Positions 36,875 to 46,885 of a stretch of DNA of 64,000 nt are shown in pieces. The notes under the pieces are model-generated. The model was given only the letters and a program-made list of their open reading frames with translations. It was not told the DNA's origin and ran no database searches. The position numbers and the translations under genes are program-made. The DNA is from Sitta carolinensis. Taxonomy: Eukaryota; Chordata; Aves; Passeriformes; Sittidae. Location of the stretch: positions 62,001-126,000 of the forward strand of contig CM063312.1 in NCBI GenBank assembly GCA_032173965.1, read 5' to 3'. Within the stretch, counting starts at the first letter, position 1. The number at the start of each line of letters is the position of its first letter.

Positions 36875-39800
36875 TCAGGCGATGATTCCTGCCGGGATGA
36901 GAGAGGATCACGGTGTCACCCTGTCCCCATCACAGAGCATGGACCTGGCTGGAGCCCATGGAGACCGGGACCTGCTCCAGAACCCCTGCCCCAATCCTGC
37001 CCCAATCCCAGCTCCTTCCATCCCACCTGATCCTGCCCCATCCATCCTGCACCAATCCCTCTCTGGAATCCCAGCCTGATCCTGCTCCATCCATCCTACC
37101 CAATCCCACACTGGAATCCCTCCCTGATCCCACTCCATCCATCCCACCCAATCCTGCTCCATCCATCCCACCTGATCCTGCTTCAGAATATGGCCCCATT
37201 CCCACTCCACAATTCCATCTGATCCCACTCCGGACCCCTGCTCTGATCCAGAATCCCTCCCTCATCCCAGCCTGTCTATCCTGCCCTGATCCCTCTCTGG
37301 AATCCTGCCCCAATCCCACTCCATACCTGTGCTCGAGCTGTTGGTTCCCACATCCCTTCCTGAAGAAAGAGAAGATCCATGAGATTCCAGCACGGATCAC
37401 ACACTGGGATTAACGCCAGGATCCATCCTGGGATCCGCACACAGGGGATCCAGAGCTGGATCTGCCATTGGAACTCACCGGCTGCTGGGTTGTATCCATT
37501 CCTGTCCCTCCTCCCTATGAAAACGAAGTGGGATCAGTGGCAGTGGCACAGGATTCCCAGAATGGTGCCAGGTGGATCCGTGCCCCTTCCCAACCCCATC
37601 CCATGTGTTACTGGATCGGAGCTTCCAGGCCAATCCAGTGAGACTGCTGAGGATGAGGATGGCAGCGATGACGGACACCGTGACCACCACAGGGAGATTC
37701 CAGCCAGACGTTGGCTCTGGGAAATGCAGGACACTGAGGAGGGGGCAGGGAATCCCAAATTCCCAACTGCCACGTTCCCAGGCGAAGATCCTGGGCTCCA
37801 GCATTGTGGGGAGCTCCACCCGGCACTGGTACTGCTCCTGCTCCTCCGGCCGCGCCTCAATCCTGCCCCAGGTGTGGAAGGTGCCGTTGCTGTTGGGAAC
37901 GACCCCGTCCCACTCCGTCTCCTGATCCCAGATTTCACCCCCCTTCATCCAGTTGACTGCGATGGTGTGGGGGTAGAACCCGTACGCGTGGCACGACAAG
38001 ATCAGGGTCCCGTGTTCCTCCCTTCCGGACACATGGACATCAGGGGGCTCTGGAACGGGATAATGGGGGAGCTCATGGATGGAATCCATGGGAATGGGAT
38101 GGGGGTGAGATCTGAGCATGGAATTCCCACTGGAATGGGAGTGGGATGATATCTGCCTATGGAATTCCCACTGGAATGGAAGTGGGGTGAGATCTGCCTA
38201 TGGAATTTCACTAGAATGCGAGTGGAGCGATATCAACCCATGGAATCCCATGGGAATGCGACAGGGGTGAGACCTACCCACAGAATTCCATGGGAATGGG
38301 ACGGGGGTGAGATCTGCCCATGGAATTCCAAGGGAATGGGATGTAAATGAGATCTGACCATGGAATTCCCACTGGAACGGCATGGGGGCAAGATCTGATT
38401 GTGGAATTCCATGGGAATGGGATGAGGGTGAGATCTACCCGTGGAATTCCATGGGAATGAGATGCAGGTTAGATCTGACCATGGAATTCCATGGGAATAG
38501 AATGGCAGCAAGGTCTCCTCATGGAATTCCACAGGAATTACTGTGTTCCCCAGTTCCCCATTCCCACAGGAATGCTGCCCGCACCTTTGCGCTCCAGCTC
38601 CTTCTGCCCATATCCCACGTATTTCTGGAGCCATTCCGGGCAGATCTCCTTCAGGTAATTCGTCATCCTCTCAGCCTCAATCCCTTTGTGCTCCCAGCGC
38701 CTCCTGGTGACCTCAGCAGCGCCGTCGGCTGCCATGAATTTCCCAGATCCCAGATCGAAGGAGATGAAATCCTACCCATCGTAGCCATCCTGGTAGGATC
38801 CACGGACACTCCCATTGGACAAGACATCACAGACGTAAAGCCGCTGTATGGTGTGGACACCTAGGAGGGCTGTACCCACAGAGACCCATGGGATTGTGTC
38901 CCAGCCCCACAGAGCCTCATCCCAGCCCTATGGAGCCTCATGGATCCACATCCCAACCCCATGGATCCACAACCCAACCCCACAGATCCTCAACCTAACC
39001 CCACAGATCCTCAACCCCACAGTTCCCACTGCAACCCCACGGATCCCAACCCCACAGACCCTAATCCCATGGATCCCATGCCAGCCCCAGAGATCCCACC
39101 CCAGCCTAACACCACAGATCCCAGCCCAGCCCCATGGATCCCAGCCCAGCCTCACGGATCCCATCCAAGCCCCACGGATACCATCCCAACCCTGCAGACT
39201 CCATCCCAACCCCACAGACCCCAGCCCCATGGATCCCAGCCCCATGGATCCCACCCCAACCCCAGAGACTCCATCCCAACCCCACAGACCCCAGCCCCAT
39301 GGATCCCAGCCCCATGGACCCAACCCCACAGATCCCAGACCTATAGATCCCATCCCAGCCCCACAGACCCTATCCCAACCCCATGGTTCCCACCCCAGCC
39401 CCACAGATCCCCACTCACCCCTGCTCCGGTTGTACCGGTCCCGCAGCGTATCCAGGTCGTGGACATCCACGTGCTGGTTCCCCACAGCACGCTGGGTCGC
39501 CCTATCCCAATATACCGGCTCAGCTCTGTTCTCCATCCACGGTGTCAGGGGCTCCGCCCGGCCCCACTCGCTGTCGTAGCGCACAAAGGGATCCCATCCA
39601 GGTATCCTATTTCCATGAACTGGGGGACCCCCAGGCCGGGCTCTGACACCACCACAGTCAGGTAATGCAGGGAAGGGAAAACTGGAGGACACGAAGATTT
39701 GGGGGTTAGGGGATCATGTATCAATGACAGGGGAACTGGGAGCGGTGGGAAGGGGGGTCCCAGAATCCAGGAATGGGGGCTCAGGGGGTCCCTGTGCCCA

Positions 39801-41573
39801 GGAAAGGGAGTGCAGGGGTGGGGAGAGGTGGGATGGGGGTTGCAGGGGATCCCTGTGCCCAGGAAAAAGGGGCGTGGGGACTGGGAAAGGCAGGATAGGG
39901 ATTTCCAGGAGATCCCTCTACCCAGGAAAGGGGGAGTGCAGGGACTGGGAGAGGTGGGATGGGGGTCCCAAGGGATTCCTGTGCCCAGGGAAAGGGGGTT
40001 CAGGGACTGGAAGAAGTGGGATGCGTGTTCCAGGGGATCCCTGTGGTCCAGGGGTCCCCAGTGCCAAGGAAATAGGGGTCAAAAGGTGGGGAGACCTGGG
40101 TTGGCTGGAATAGGGCTTAGGAGTCCTTGATGCATAGGAAAGGGGGGCCTGGGGGCTGAGAAAAGCAGCAAAACGAGTCCAGAGGGACGCAGGATCAAGG
40201 AAAAGGTGGGTCTGGCTTCTGGGAAGTGTATGGGAAAGAAATTGTTGGGGGGGGATTGGTGCAAAATAAGGGGGTGCAGGGGGATTCAATTGCCCGGGAC
40301 TGGAAACTCATGGGGGTCCGAAGATGAAGAATCCCCCCGGGGACCCCCCCTCAGGATGCACATGGGTGGGGGGGACGCAGAGATTGGGGGGTCTGGGGGC
40401 GTCCAAGGGTCGGGAAGCGGAACCGGGAGAGCCGGGAAGGGTCCAAGGTGCAAGGAAGGGACTGGGAGAGGCGGGATGGGGGATCCAGGGGGTCCCTGTG
40501 CCCACGAAAGGTGGTCCGGGGTGCCCGGTGTTGAGGGAAGTGGGGTCTGGAAGCTGGGAAAGGCGGGAATGGGGGTGCAGGGGGTCCCTGGGTCACGGGA
40601 AAGGGGGGGCTGGGGCTGGGAGAGGCGGGCGGGTCCCGGGGACGCGGCTTGGGAGACGCGACAGGGAGACGGAGGCAAAAGGGCAATTCCAGGGAATTCA
40701 TCTGGGTCCCACTGGATCCCCCCTGAGATCCTCTGGGAACCTCTGGGACCCCATTTTGGGAAGCGGCGGGAGTGGAAAACGAGGGGGACACGGAGAGCTG
40801 GGAGGTCTGGGGGGGGGGGGCAAAGGTCGAGAAAAAGGACAGGACTGGGGTCTGGGAAAGGCTGAGTGCCCGAAAAGGAGGTGCGGGGGAGTCCAGAGCA
40901 GTGATGGGTGTGCAGGGGGGTCCCGCTGCACAGGGATGGAGGTTGAGGAGGGTCCCCGTGCCCCACGAATGGGGGTTCAGGGGGATTCCCCTGCCCAGGA
41001 ATGGGGCTTCAGGAGATTCTCCTCCCGGAATCCGGGGTTCAAGTAGATCCCGGTACCCGAAAAAGGCGGTTCAGGGGGGTCCCGGTGAAAGAGAAGGGCC
41101 TGCAGGGGTTCCCGGTGCTGGGCAAGGGGATGTAGCAGGGGTCACAGGACCCAAAATGGGGGTTTCAGGGGATTCCCGCGCTAGGGAATTGGGGTTCAGG
41201 GCAGTTGCCTTCCCGGAATTCGGGGTTCAAGGAAGTTCCAGTGCCCGAAATTGGCGGTTCAGAAGGTGCTGGTGGTGACCCAAATGAGGGTTCAGGGGGG
41301 TCTCGGTGTCACATGACGGGGTAAAGGGGGGTCCCGGTGTTGGGGAACAGGACGGAGGGGCGCCAAAGGAACCGAAGGGGGGGATCGGGGGGGTTTCCCC
41401 TGCCCGGGATTGAAGGTTTAGGGGGTTCCCAGCACCCGGCAATGGAAGTTCAGGGGATCCCGGTGCCCGAGAATGGAAGTTCAGGGGGTCCCGGTTTCGG
41501 GGGTCCCACTCACCTTTGGTCGCGGCCCCCGCGCCCCCCAGGAGAGCCCCCCCAGAGCCAGCGCTGCAGCCAT
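36875..41573 (-). CDS. MHC class I heavy chain gene (frame-disrupted)
   Basis: A full class I gene on the minus strand; the product presents peptides with beta-2-microglobulin at the cell surface. Exons: signal 41573-41514, alpha1 39681-39419, alpha2 38860-38585, alpha3 38049-37774, transmembrane 37716-37612, cytoplasmic 37514-37479, 37359-37327 and 36888-36875 (stop TGA at 36877-36875). All junctions are AG/GT in phase 1. Classical features: Tyr7- and Tyr59-type positions in alpha1, N-glycosylation NRS at its end, alpha2 Cys pair and TRRRW, NYL, EWL, KYV motifs. Lesions: one base short in the signal exon G-run, one base short in alpha1 near 39588, and TAG at 38774-38772 in alpha2. With the two bases allowed for, coding length is 1065, i.e. 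354 residues, normal for class I. Either a pseudogene/null copy or a classical gene with assembly errors. Confidence 0.9.
36962..37326. repeat. Minisatellite in the last class I intron
   Basis: C/T-rich units of roughly 35 bases around CCCACTCCATCCATCCCACC and TGATCCTGC, filling the intron between the final two coding exons. Confidence 0.8.
37612..37716 (-). other. MHC class I transmembrane exon
   Basis: 105 bases. Encodes a proline/serine connecting piece (EPTSGWN), a hydrophobic helix (LPVVVTVSVIAAILILSSLT) and a basic stop-transfer (WKLRS). Acceptor TTTCCCAG, donor GTAACA. Intact. Confidence 0.85.
37774..38049 (-). other. MHC class I alpha3 exon
   Basis: 276 bases, the normal size. Immunoglobulin C1 domain: LSCHAYGFYP with the first Cys, NWMK, and YQCRVE with the second; an NGT glycosylation site is present. 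The end (EPRIFAWE) joins the transmembrane exon in phase. Acceptor CGTTCCAG, donor GTGGCA. Open throughout. Confidence 0.92.
38060..38560. repeat. ~42-bp minisatellite in class I intron 3
   Basis: About eleven imperfect copies of a unit of roughly 41-44 bases built around TGGAATTCCATGGGAATGGG and GGGTGAGATCTGCCCA, between the alpha2 and alpha3 exons. Confidence 0.85.
38585..38860 (-). other. MHC class I alpha2 exon with premature TAG
   Basis: 276 bases, normal size, acceptor CCCTCCTAG and donor GTGCGG. Opens GVHTIQRLYVCDVLSNGSVRG; the disulfide cysteines are in VCDVL and ICPEW. DFISFDLGSGKFMAADGAAE follows. The codon between YDG and DFISF is TAG (38774-38772), where class I normally has Arg or Gln; a single C-to-T in CAG would give it. 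The rest of the exon stays open, which argues for a recent change or an error. Confidence 0.88.
38880..39412. repeat. ~14-bp minisatellite in class I intron 2
   Basis: About 35 units of AACCCCATGGATCC, AGCCCCACAGATCC and close variants (C/A-rich on +) between the alpha1 and alpha2 exons. Open frames on both strands here are repeat translations. Confidence 0.88.
39419..39681 (-). other. MHC class I alpha1 exon, one base short
   Basis: 263 bases; phase continuity with its neighbours needs 264. Opens FPSLHYLTVVVSEPGLG and continues GYLDGIP, then the frame changes at ATCCCTTTGTGCG near 39588, where one T seems missing; FVRYDSE, EPLTPW, PVYWDRATQ and DRYNRSRG follow in the new frame. Acceptor TGTCCTCCAG, donor GTGAGT. 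Peptide-groove residues of the classical type are retained. Confidence 0.88.
39720..41500. repeat. G-rich minisatellite in class I intron 1
   Basis: Imperfect units of about 60-75 bases with a core GGGACTGGGAGAGGTGGGAT, CCAGGGGATCCCTGTGCCC and AGGAAAGGGG. It fills nearly the whole 1.83-kb first intron. The same motif family continues upstream of the promoter (41,760-42,860) and reappears at 45,100-46,260. Confidence 0.88.
41514..41573 (-). other. MHC class I signal-peptide exon
   Basis: ATG at 41573-41571, donor GTGAGT after 41514. MAAALALGG is read from the ATG, but the frame that joins alpha1 correctly reads ALLGGAGAATK. The two meet at a run of seven Gs near 41548, which would need eight. 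With that base the exon encodes a normal hydrophobic signal peptide and ends in phase 1. Confidence 0.75.
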
Positions 41574-41637
41574 GGCGCTGCTCCGCTGCGGCCCCGCCCA
41601 CACGGCTGGCCCCGCCCCACGGCCGCCTCCCGCCCTG

Positions 41638-41720
41638 CCATTGGCGCCGCTAATTCCCGTCCGCCAATGGCGGCACGAGCTGACAGTGACGTCACCAGTC
41701 GCCAGGTAGATCCCGCTCGC
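41638..41720 (-). promoter_or_regulatory. MHC class I promoter with SXY-like module
   Basis: Upstream of the signal exon on the minus strand: an X1-like ACCTGGCGACTGG directly followed by a perfect X2/CRE box TGACGTCA (41694-41687), then a Y box (ATTGG in the minus orientation, CCAAT at 41664-41668 on +) and a second CCAAT-like site at 41638-41644. GC boxes lie at about 41590-41630. The arrangement and spacing match the RFX/CREB/NF-Y module through which NLRC5 drives class I genes in vertebrates. No TATA box is seen. Confidence 0.75.
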
Positions 41721-41759
41721 ACAGGTTGAACGCGCAAGAGACCGAGGGAGCGCGGGCAG

Positions 41760-42860
41760 GGCAGGGGCCGGGGGAATTCCCGAGAATCCTTCGGGATCCC
41801 TCGGGATCCCCGCGGCGACCGCCCTGGAGCCCTCGGAGAAACACCCGGGGCCCCCGGGGACCCCCCTCAGGAGAGCGCCGGGAGCGGAGAACTGGGGGGA
41901 CGGGGAAATTCGGGAGATGGGGGGGATCAAAGGGGAAGGAAAAGGGCGGGGCTGGGGACTGGAAAGGGCGGGATGGCCGGGAACGGGGTGCGGGGGGGTC
42001 CCGTTGCAGAATAAGGGGGTGCGGTTGGGTGCCGGTGCAGAATAAGAGGGTGCAGGGGGGTCCCAGAACACATCAAGTGTGTCCAGGAGGGGGTCCCAGT
42101 CCCCAAAGAGGGGCAGGGGTTCCCAGAGCCGAATAAGGGGGTCCAGGAGGGAGTCCCAGACCCGGATAAGGGGGTGCAGAGAGGCCCCCATGCCCAGGAA
42201 CGGAAGTTCAGGGGGTCCCAGGCCAATGAAAAGGAGGCTGAGGGCACTGGAAAGGCGGATTTGGATCCAGGGGTCCTGTCGAGGGAAAGGGGGACACGGG
42301 TCCGGGTTGAGGAAGGGGTGGGGGGAGGGGCTGGAAAGGCAGGAATGGGGGTCCAGGGGCTCCCGGCATCGGAAAAGGGGGCTGGGGTCTCCGGAGTGGG
42401 GAGGCGGAAAGGGGTTCCTGGGGGAGCATTGGTGCTGGATAAGGGGGTGCGGGGTCAGGTCCCGGCTTGTGAGAATGGACGGTTGGAGGGCTCCAGTCCT
42501 GGGTTGGGGGTTCTGGGGGATCTTTGTGCCAGAAAGGGGGTTCCGGGGTTCCGTGCTCGTGGAATGAGTTCAGGGAGTTCCAGGTTCCAGATTAGGGGGC
42601 AGGGGGTTTTCGGGTGGAAAGGGGATCGAGCGGGTCCCGATGCCCAAAAAGAAGTTCCAGGGGATCTCTGTGCCAGGCAGGGGGGCTCGCCCGGAAATGG
42701 AAGTTCGGGGGGGTCCCGGTGCCCGGGAATTGCGGCTCAGGGGGTCTCGGTGCCGAGGGCAGCCACCGGTGCCCGGGCAGATCCCGGTGCCGCAGCTCGG
42801 GAGACGCGGCAGTGACCGGGACAGCGCGGGGAGGGGACCGAGGAAACCCTGGAAATTCCC
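41760..42860. repeat. G-rich minisatellite upstream of class I promoter
   Basis: Same unit family as class I intron 1: GGGGGTCCCGGTGC, CAGGGGGTCCC, AATAAGGGGGTGC, AAAGGGG, GGACTGGAAAGGCGGG. Ends abruptly at the solo LTR at 42875. Open frames across it are repeat-driven. Confidence 0.85.
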
Positions 42861-42874
42861 CTGAATCCCCCCGG

Positions 42875-43474
42875 TGTGGGAACCAGGACATCCTTGTGAC
42901 TGTCCTGGGAAGATTTATAAGTTGTAAGAATTTAGATAGAATAATAATTAATATGTCACAGGGTGAAAAAGTAGAATTTGTAGATTTTAGAATGTGAGAT
43001 CAGGGCACAAAGATGGAGGAAACTGGGTATGTCCCTGAGCTTCTTCTTCATCTCTTGTTCCCCATCTTTTGTGGTGGTGTGTGTGGCACATTTTGGTTGG
43101 TCTAGAACAAAAGTACACTGTTCAATATAGTTAATAGATATTGGAGTATTGTTGTAAATAAAGCATACGTAATTTTTAGTATAAAAGATAGTGCCATCCC
43201 AAGGGTGGAGGGAGTTCAGCATAGCCTGGTCTCCAGAGAAGACCGTTGCAGGCCAGGGCAACAAATATGAGATAAGCAAAGAATAAAGAAATTCCTGAAC
43301 GTGAGACCAGATCTCGACCTCTTCTTCAGACACAGGGCTCAGGGAAAACAGGAAGGTTTCACAGAGACAGAGACAAATTAAGTCAGGTGGAAGCCAAGCT
43401 CATAGAAGCCTCAAAAGCCCCAAGAAAACCAAAACCAAGAAAACATATTATTTTTATATTTTAAAAACCTGACA
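42875..43474 (+). mobile_element. Solo LTR, copy A (600 bp)
   Basis: TG...CA element starting TGTGGGAACCAGGACATCC and ending AAAACCTGACA. AATAAA at 43282-43287 on +. Matching copies in the opposite orientation lie at 53365-53901 and 55795-56459. No internal retroviral sequence adjoins it. No clear target duplication was seen. Confidence 0.8.
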
Positions 43475-45030
43475 GGGGAGCTCTCAGTCAAGATTCATCT
43501 GAGCACTTCCAAACCATTTCCCGGCAGAAATCGATGGCCAAACTCGCTCTCATCACAAGCAAACGGCGTGTTCCCTGCCAGAACCCCCTTCTGGGAATCG
43601 GGAACGCGTGCCGTGGTGCCGGCTGCACCCGCGGCAGCCGTGGGCAGCGTGACCCCGTGCCTGCTCCGCCGCTGAGCCGGCAGCACGGCAGCGCTGGGCA
43701 GGACAACCACACGATGGTGGCAGCGACTCAGAGCAGGAGGAAGCGCACCCAGCCCAGCTCCAAACCCCCGAGTGCGGAGCCAAGTCGCAAGCGTCCCTGC
43801 TCTGAAATCTAGTGTGTCAGCACAGAGAGATTTCACTGCTCTTCTCCTTCCAAGTACATACTCTTCTTTGCACCACGTTCAAACGGCAACATGAACTCCA
43901 TTGCCCTAACAAAGCTTTTCACTCTCATAGAGTCTGCTAACTTGAACACATCTGGCAAAAACTGAGCTCACAAACGTTCCAGCTAAGAAAGATCTTGCTG
44001 CCTACAATTTCAACTTTGCACCCATCAAACTACAAGCACACACTGCTGTGGGCATTTTCCTTCTCAGCTCCAGGTGCCATCCTAGGCTTTTGGCCTCAGA
44101 GTCAGGATCCAAACTCCACGGCACCAGGGAGTGCTCACACACTAAAGCTACCAGGACAAAAAGCTCAGCAGCTTGGGGTCAGCATTCTCACTGACAGATC
44201 GACAGCTCTAATGCAGAGAACTGCCTATTGGGAAAAACCTTTAAACTCACTGAGACCACACAGACCTTTTTTCTTTGCCAAAGAGAGGGACTAGAAGCCC
44301 ATCTCGAAGAAATGGCAACCCCTCCTCCAAAATACAAAACTGATCCCAGACAGAGGTGCCAGAACCTGTTCCTGGGCATTACCTGCCTGGGGCACTAGAT
44401 CACTTGCACACCAAGACTCAGCACAGCTGCTTACCTTCTCCAAAAGATGCGTGCTGCCAGAACTTCAAGAAGGCCACCTCTGAGAAGTGGGAACTACGTG
44501 ACAAATGGAATCTTTCAGGAGACCACCTCCCAAAGATGGATACTGTCTCTGTAATTGTACAAACTGAGGCAGCGCTTCCAAACTAAATATGTCAGGACAC
44601 AAAGTTGCTGCCACCCTTGGTCTCTGCTAATGTGCCAGGAACCAAAGGCATGTCTAAGGCCAAAGAAGAGACAGTGCAGAAAATTGTTTAATTAAGAAAT
44701 CAACCCTTAAGATAAACAATTTATTGGGCCACCAATAGGATGTCAACCTGTTCTTTTTGAAGGAGGAACAATGCCTAGTGGAGCTGTTGTTAGCAGGGAG
44801 GTGGTAATCATGAGCCACTGTGGCCCCATGTCATGAGCTGGCCATGCCTGAGATGATGCCATAAATGGAAAGATTCCACTCCAGGGGAGGAGATACAAGG
44901 CATGGTTCTGGGTGGAGGGGGTGAGGAGGACACGATGCCTGCCGCTTCGGTCCAGGGGACACCCTGAAGGTGTTTAAATACTCAGGAGAATTTATACAAA
45001 CGTCTCAGATACACGCTAAAGGGCGGCTGA
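43475..45030. other. Unassigned stretch
   Basis: No gene recognised. Short open frames (43534-43812, 43995-44294, 44356-44586) have no family features. 44,680-45,000 looks like dispersed repeat or promoter-like sequence (CACCAATAGG at about 44731, TTTAAATACTC at about 44971). Confidence 0.3.
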
Positions 45031-45099
45031 TTCATGAGAGATGTTTGCCTATTATTTGCCTATGAAGTTGCTGTTAAAGAAAATACAGAGTTTGAGAAA

Positions 45100-46260
45100 C
45101 GGGGGGATTGGTGCAGGATGAAGGGGTGCACAGTGTACACACTGCTGGGGAAGATGGCTTCAAGGGGGTGCAGGGTCTCGCAGAGGGGATTCCAGGGTGT
45201 TTTTGTGCCCAGGAAAGGCTGTCCAGTGCTCCCCAGGATCAAAGGAAAGGGAGTCATGGGGTGGGGAGACCTGGGATAGCCAGGAATGGATGACCTGGAA
45301 GCCCTCAGTGTGAAAGAACAGGGGGTCTGGAGACTGGGAAAAGAGGGAACAAGGATCCAGGTCCCAGAGTCAAGGAAAAAGGGATAGGCTGGGGACTGGT
45401 GACAACGGGATGACCAGGAAAAGGAGTGCGGGGGGCATTAGTGGAGGATTAGAGGTGCAGAATAAGGGGTCCCAGTGCCATATAAAGGGTTTCAGGGGGT
45501 CCCAGTGTGTAGAAGTTGGTGCAAGGGGTACCAGTGCCGGGGTTGGGGGTGGGTCCCAGTGCACAGGAATGATTCAGGGCAGTCCCAAGGTCAAGGAAAT
45601 AGGGTGTACAGGGATAGGAAGAGGTAGGATGGGAGGTTCAAGGAGTTCCCAGTGTCAAGCAAAGGTGAGTCACAGGTTAGGGAGAGCCAGGACAGCTGTG
45701 GAGGGGACCTAAGGGGGTCCCCAGTGTTAATGACAGGAGAAAGGCAGGAATGGGGGGGCAGGGGGTCCCAGGATGAAGAAAAAGGAGGGTCTGGAGGCTG
45801 GAGAGGCGGGGGGCCAGGAAAGGGGGTTCAGGGTCGTTCTGTGCCAGGAACGGTGGATCAGGTAATCCTGAGGCTCTTGAATTGTGGTTCCTGGTGTTGG
45901 GAATTGCGGTTCAGGGGGGGTCCCAGGGTAAGGATAGGCAAAGATAATGGTGGGAAGAGGCGAGATCTCCAGGAAGGAGGGTTCAGGGCATTGCCGGCAT
46001 TGAAGAAAGGAGGGTTTGGGGAGTGGGAAAGGCAGGAATGGGCATGGGGTGCCAGGTTCAAGGGAAAGGAAGAGGCTGGGGGCTGGGAGAGGCGGCACAG
46101 CTGGGAAAGAGGATGGAGGGTGGTGCCAGGGGATGATGCAGGCAGGTCTCGGTGCACAGGAATGTGGGCTTTGTGGGGGGCATGGTTTCAGGGCATGGTG
46201 GTTCTGAAGTTCCAGTTCAGGGTATGGTTTAGGGGTGTCCCGGGGGTCCCACGAAGGCCT
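45100..46260. repeat. Detached copy of the class I intron-1 minisatellite
   Basis: Units of the same family as 39720-41500, including specific shared stretches: GGGGGGATTGGTGCA followed by a GGGGTGCA element (45108 versus 40250), and a TCAAGGAAAAAGG / GGGTCTGGAGACTGGGAAA block (45310-45390 versus 40140-40215). No class I exon was found beside it. Confidence 0.7.
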
Positions 46261-46285
46261 CATTGTCCCTCAGGAGCATCCCCCA

Positions 46286-46683
46286 TCGCTTGGGTAATGT
46301 CCCCACAGCCATCTCCAGGACCGCTTCTTGGGTAATGTCCCCATGGCCACCCCCAGGGCCATTGCTTGGGTAATGTCCCCACAGCCACCCCTGGGGCAAT
46401 CGTTTGGGTCACATCCCCACAGCCATCTCTGGCAGTTTCTTGGGTAATGTCCCCATGGCCACCCCCAGGGCCATTTCTTGGGTAATGTCCCCACATCTAC
46501 CCCCAGGGCCATTTCTTGGGTAATGTCCCCTGGCCATCCCCAGGACCGTTTATTGGGTAAGTTCCCCTGTCCACCCCCAGGACCATTTCTTGGGTAATGT
46601 CCCCTGACCACCCCCAGGGCCATCACTTGGGTCATGTTCCCAACAGCCCCCCCCAGAACCACTGCTTGGGTAATCCCCATGGC
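46286..46683. repeat. 38-bp minisatellite upstream of lipoxygenase
   Basis: About ten copies of a 38-bp unit containing TTGGGTAATGTCCCCACAGC and CACCCCCAGGGCCAT. Offsets of exactly 38 are seen between 46291, 46329 and 46367. It ends about 200 bases before the lipoxygenase ATG. Confidence 0.92.
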
Positions 46684-46885
46684 CACATCAGTTGAGGTCA
46701 GATGTCCTGCCTAATGGCCAGTTTCGGTCATCTGATAATATTTCCCTGAGGAGGAAGGACCTGTCACCCACTCATGCAATGGCCATGGAGGTTGCGACAC
46801 TCAAATCACCCAAAAGAGCAGGTTTGCACCCCACAGCCCCTCACTCTTCTCTGAAGGCACCTCCAGCACATCTCTGCAGCTTGTC

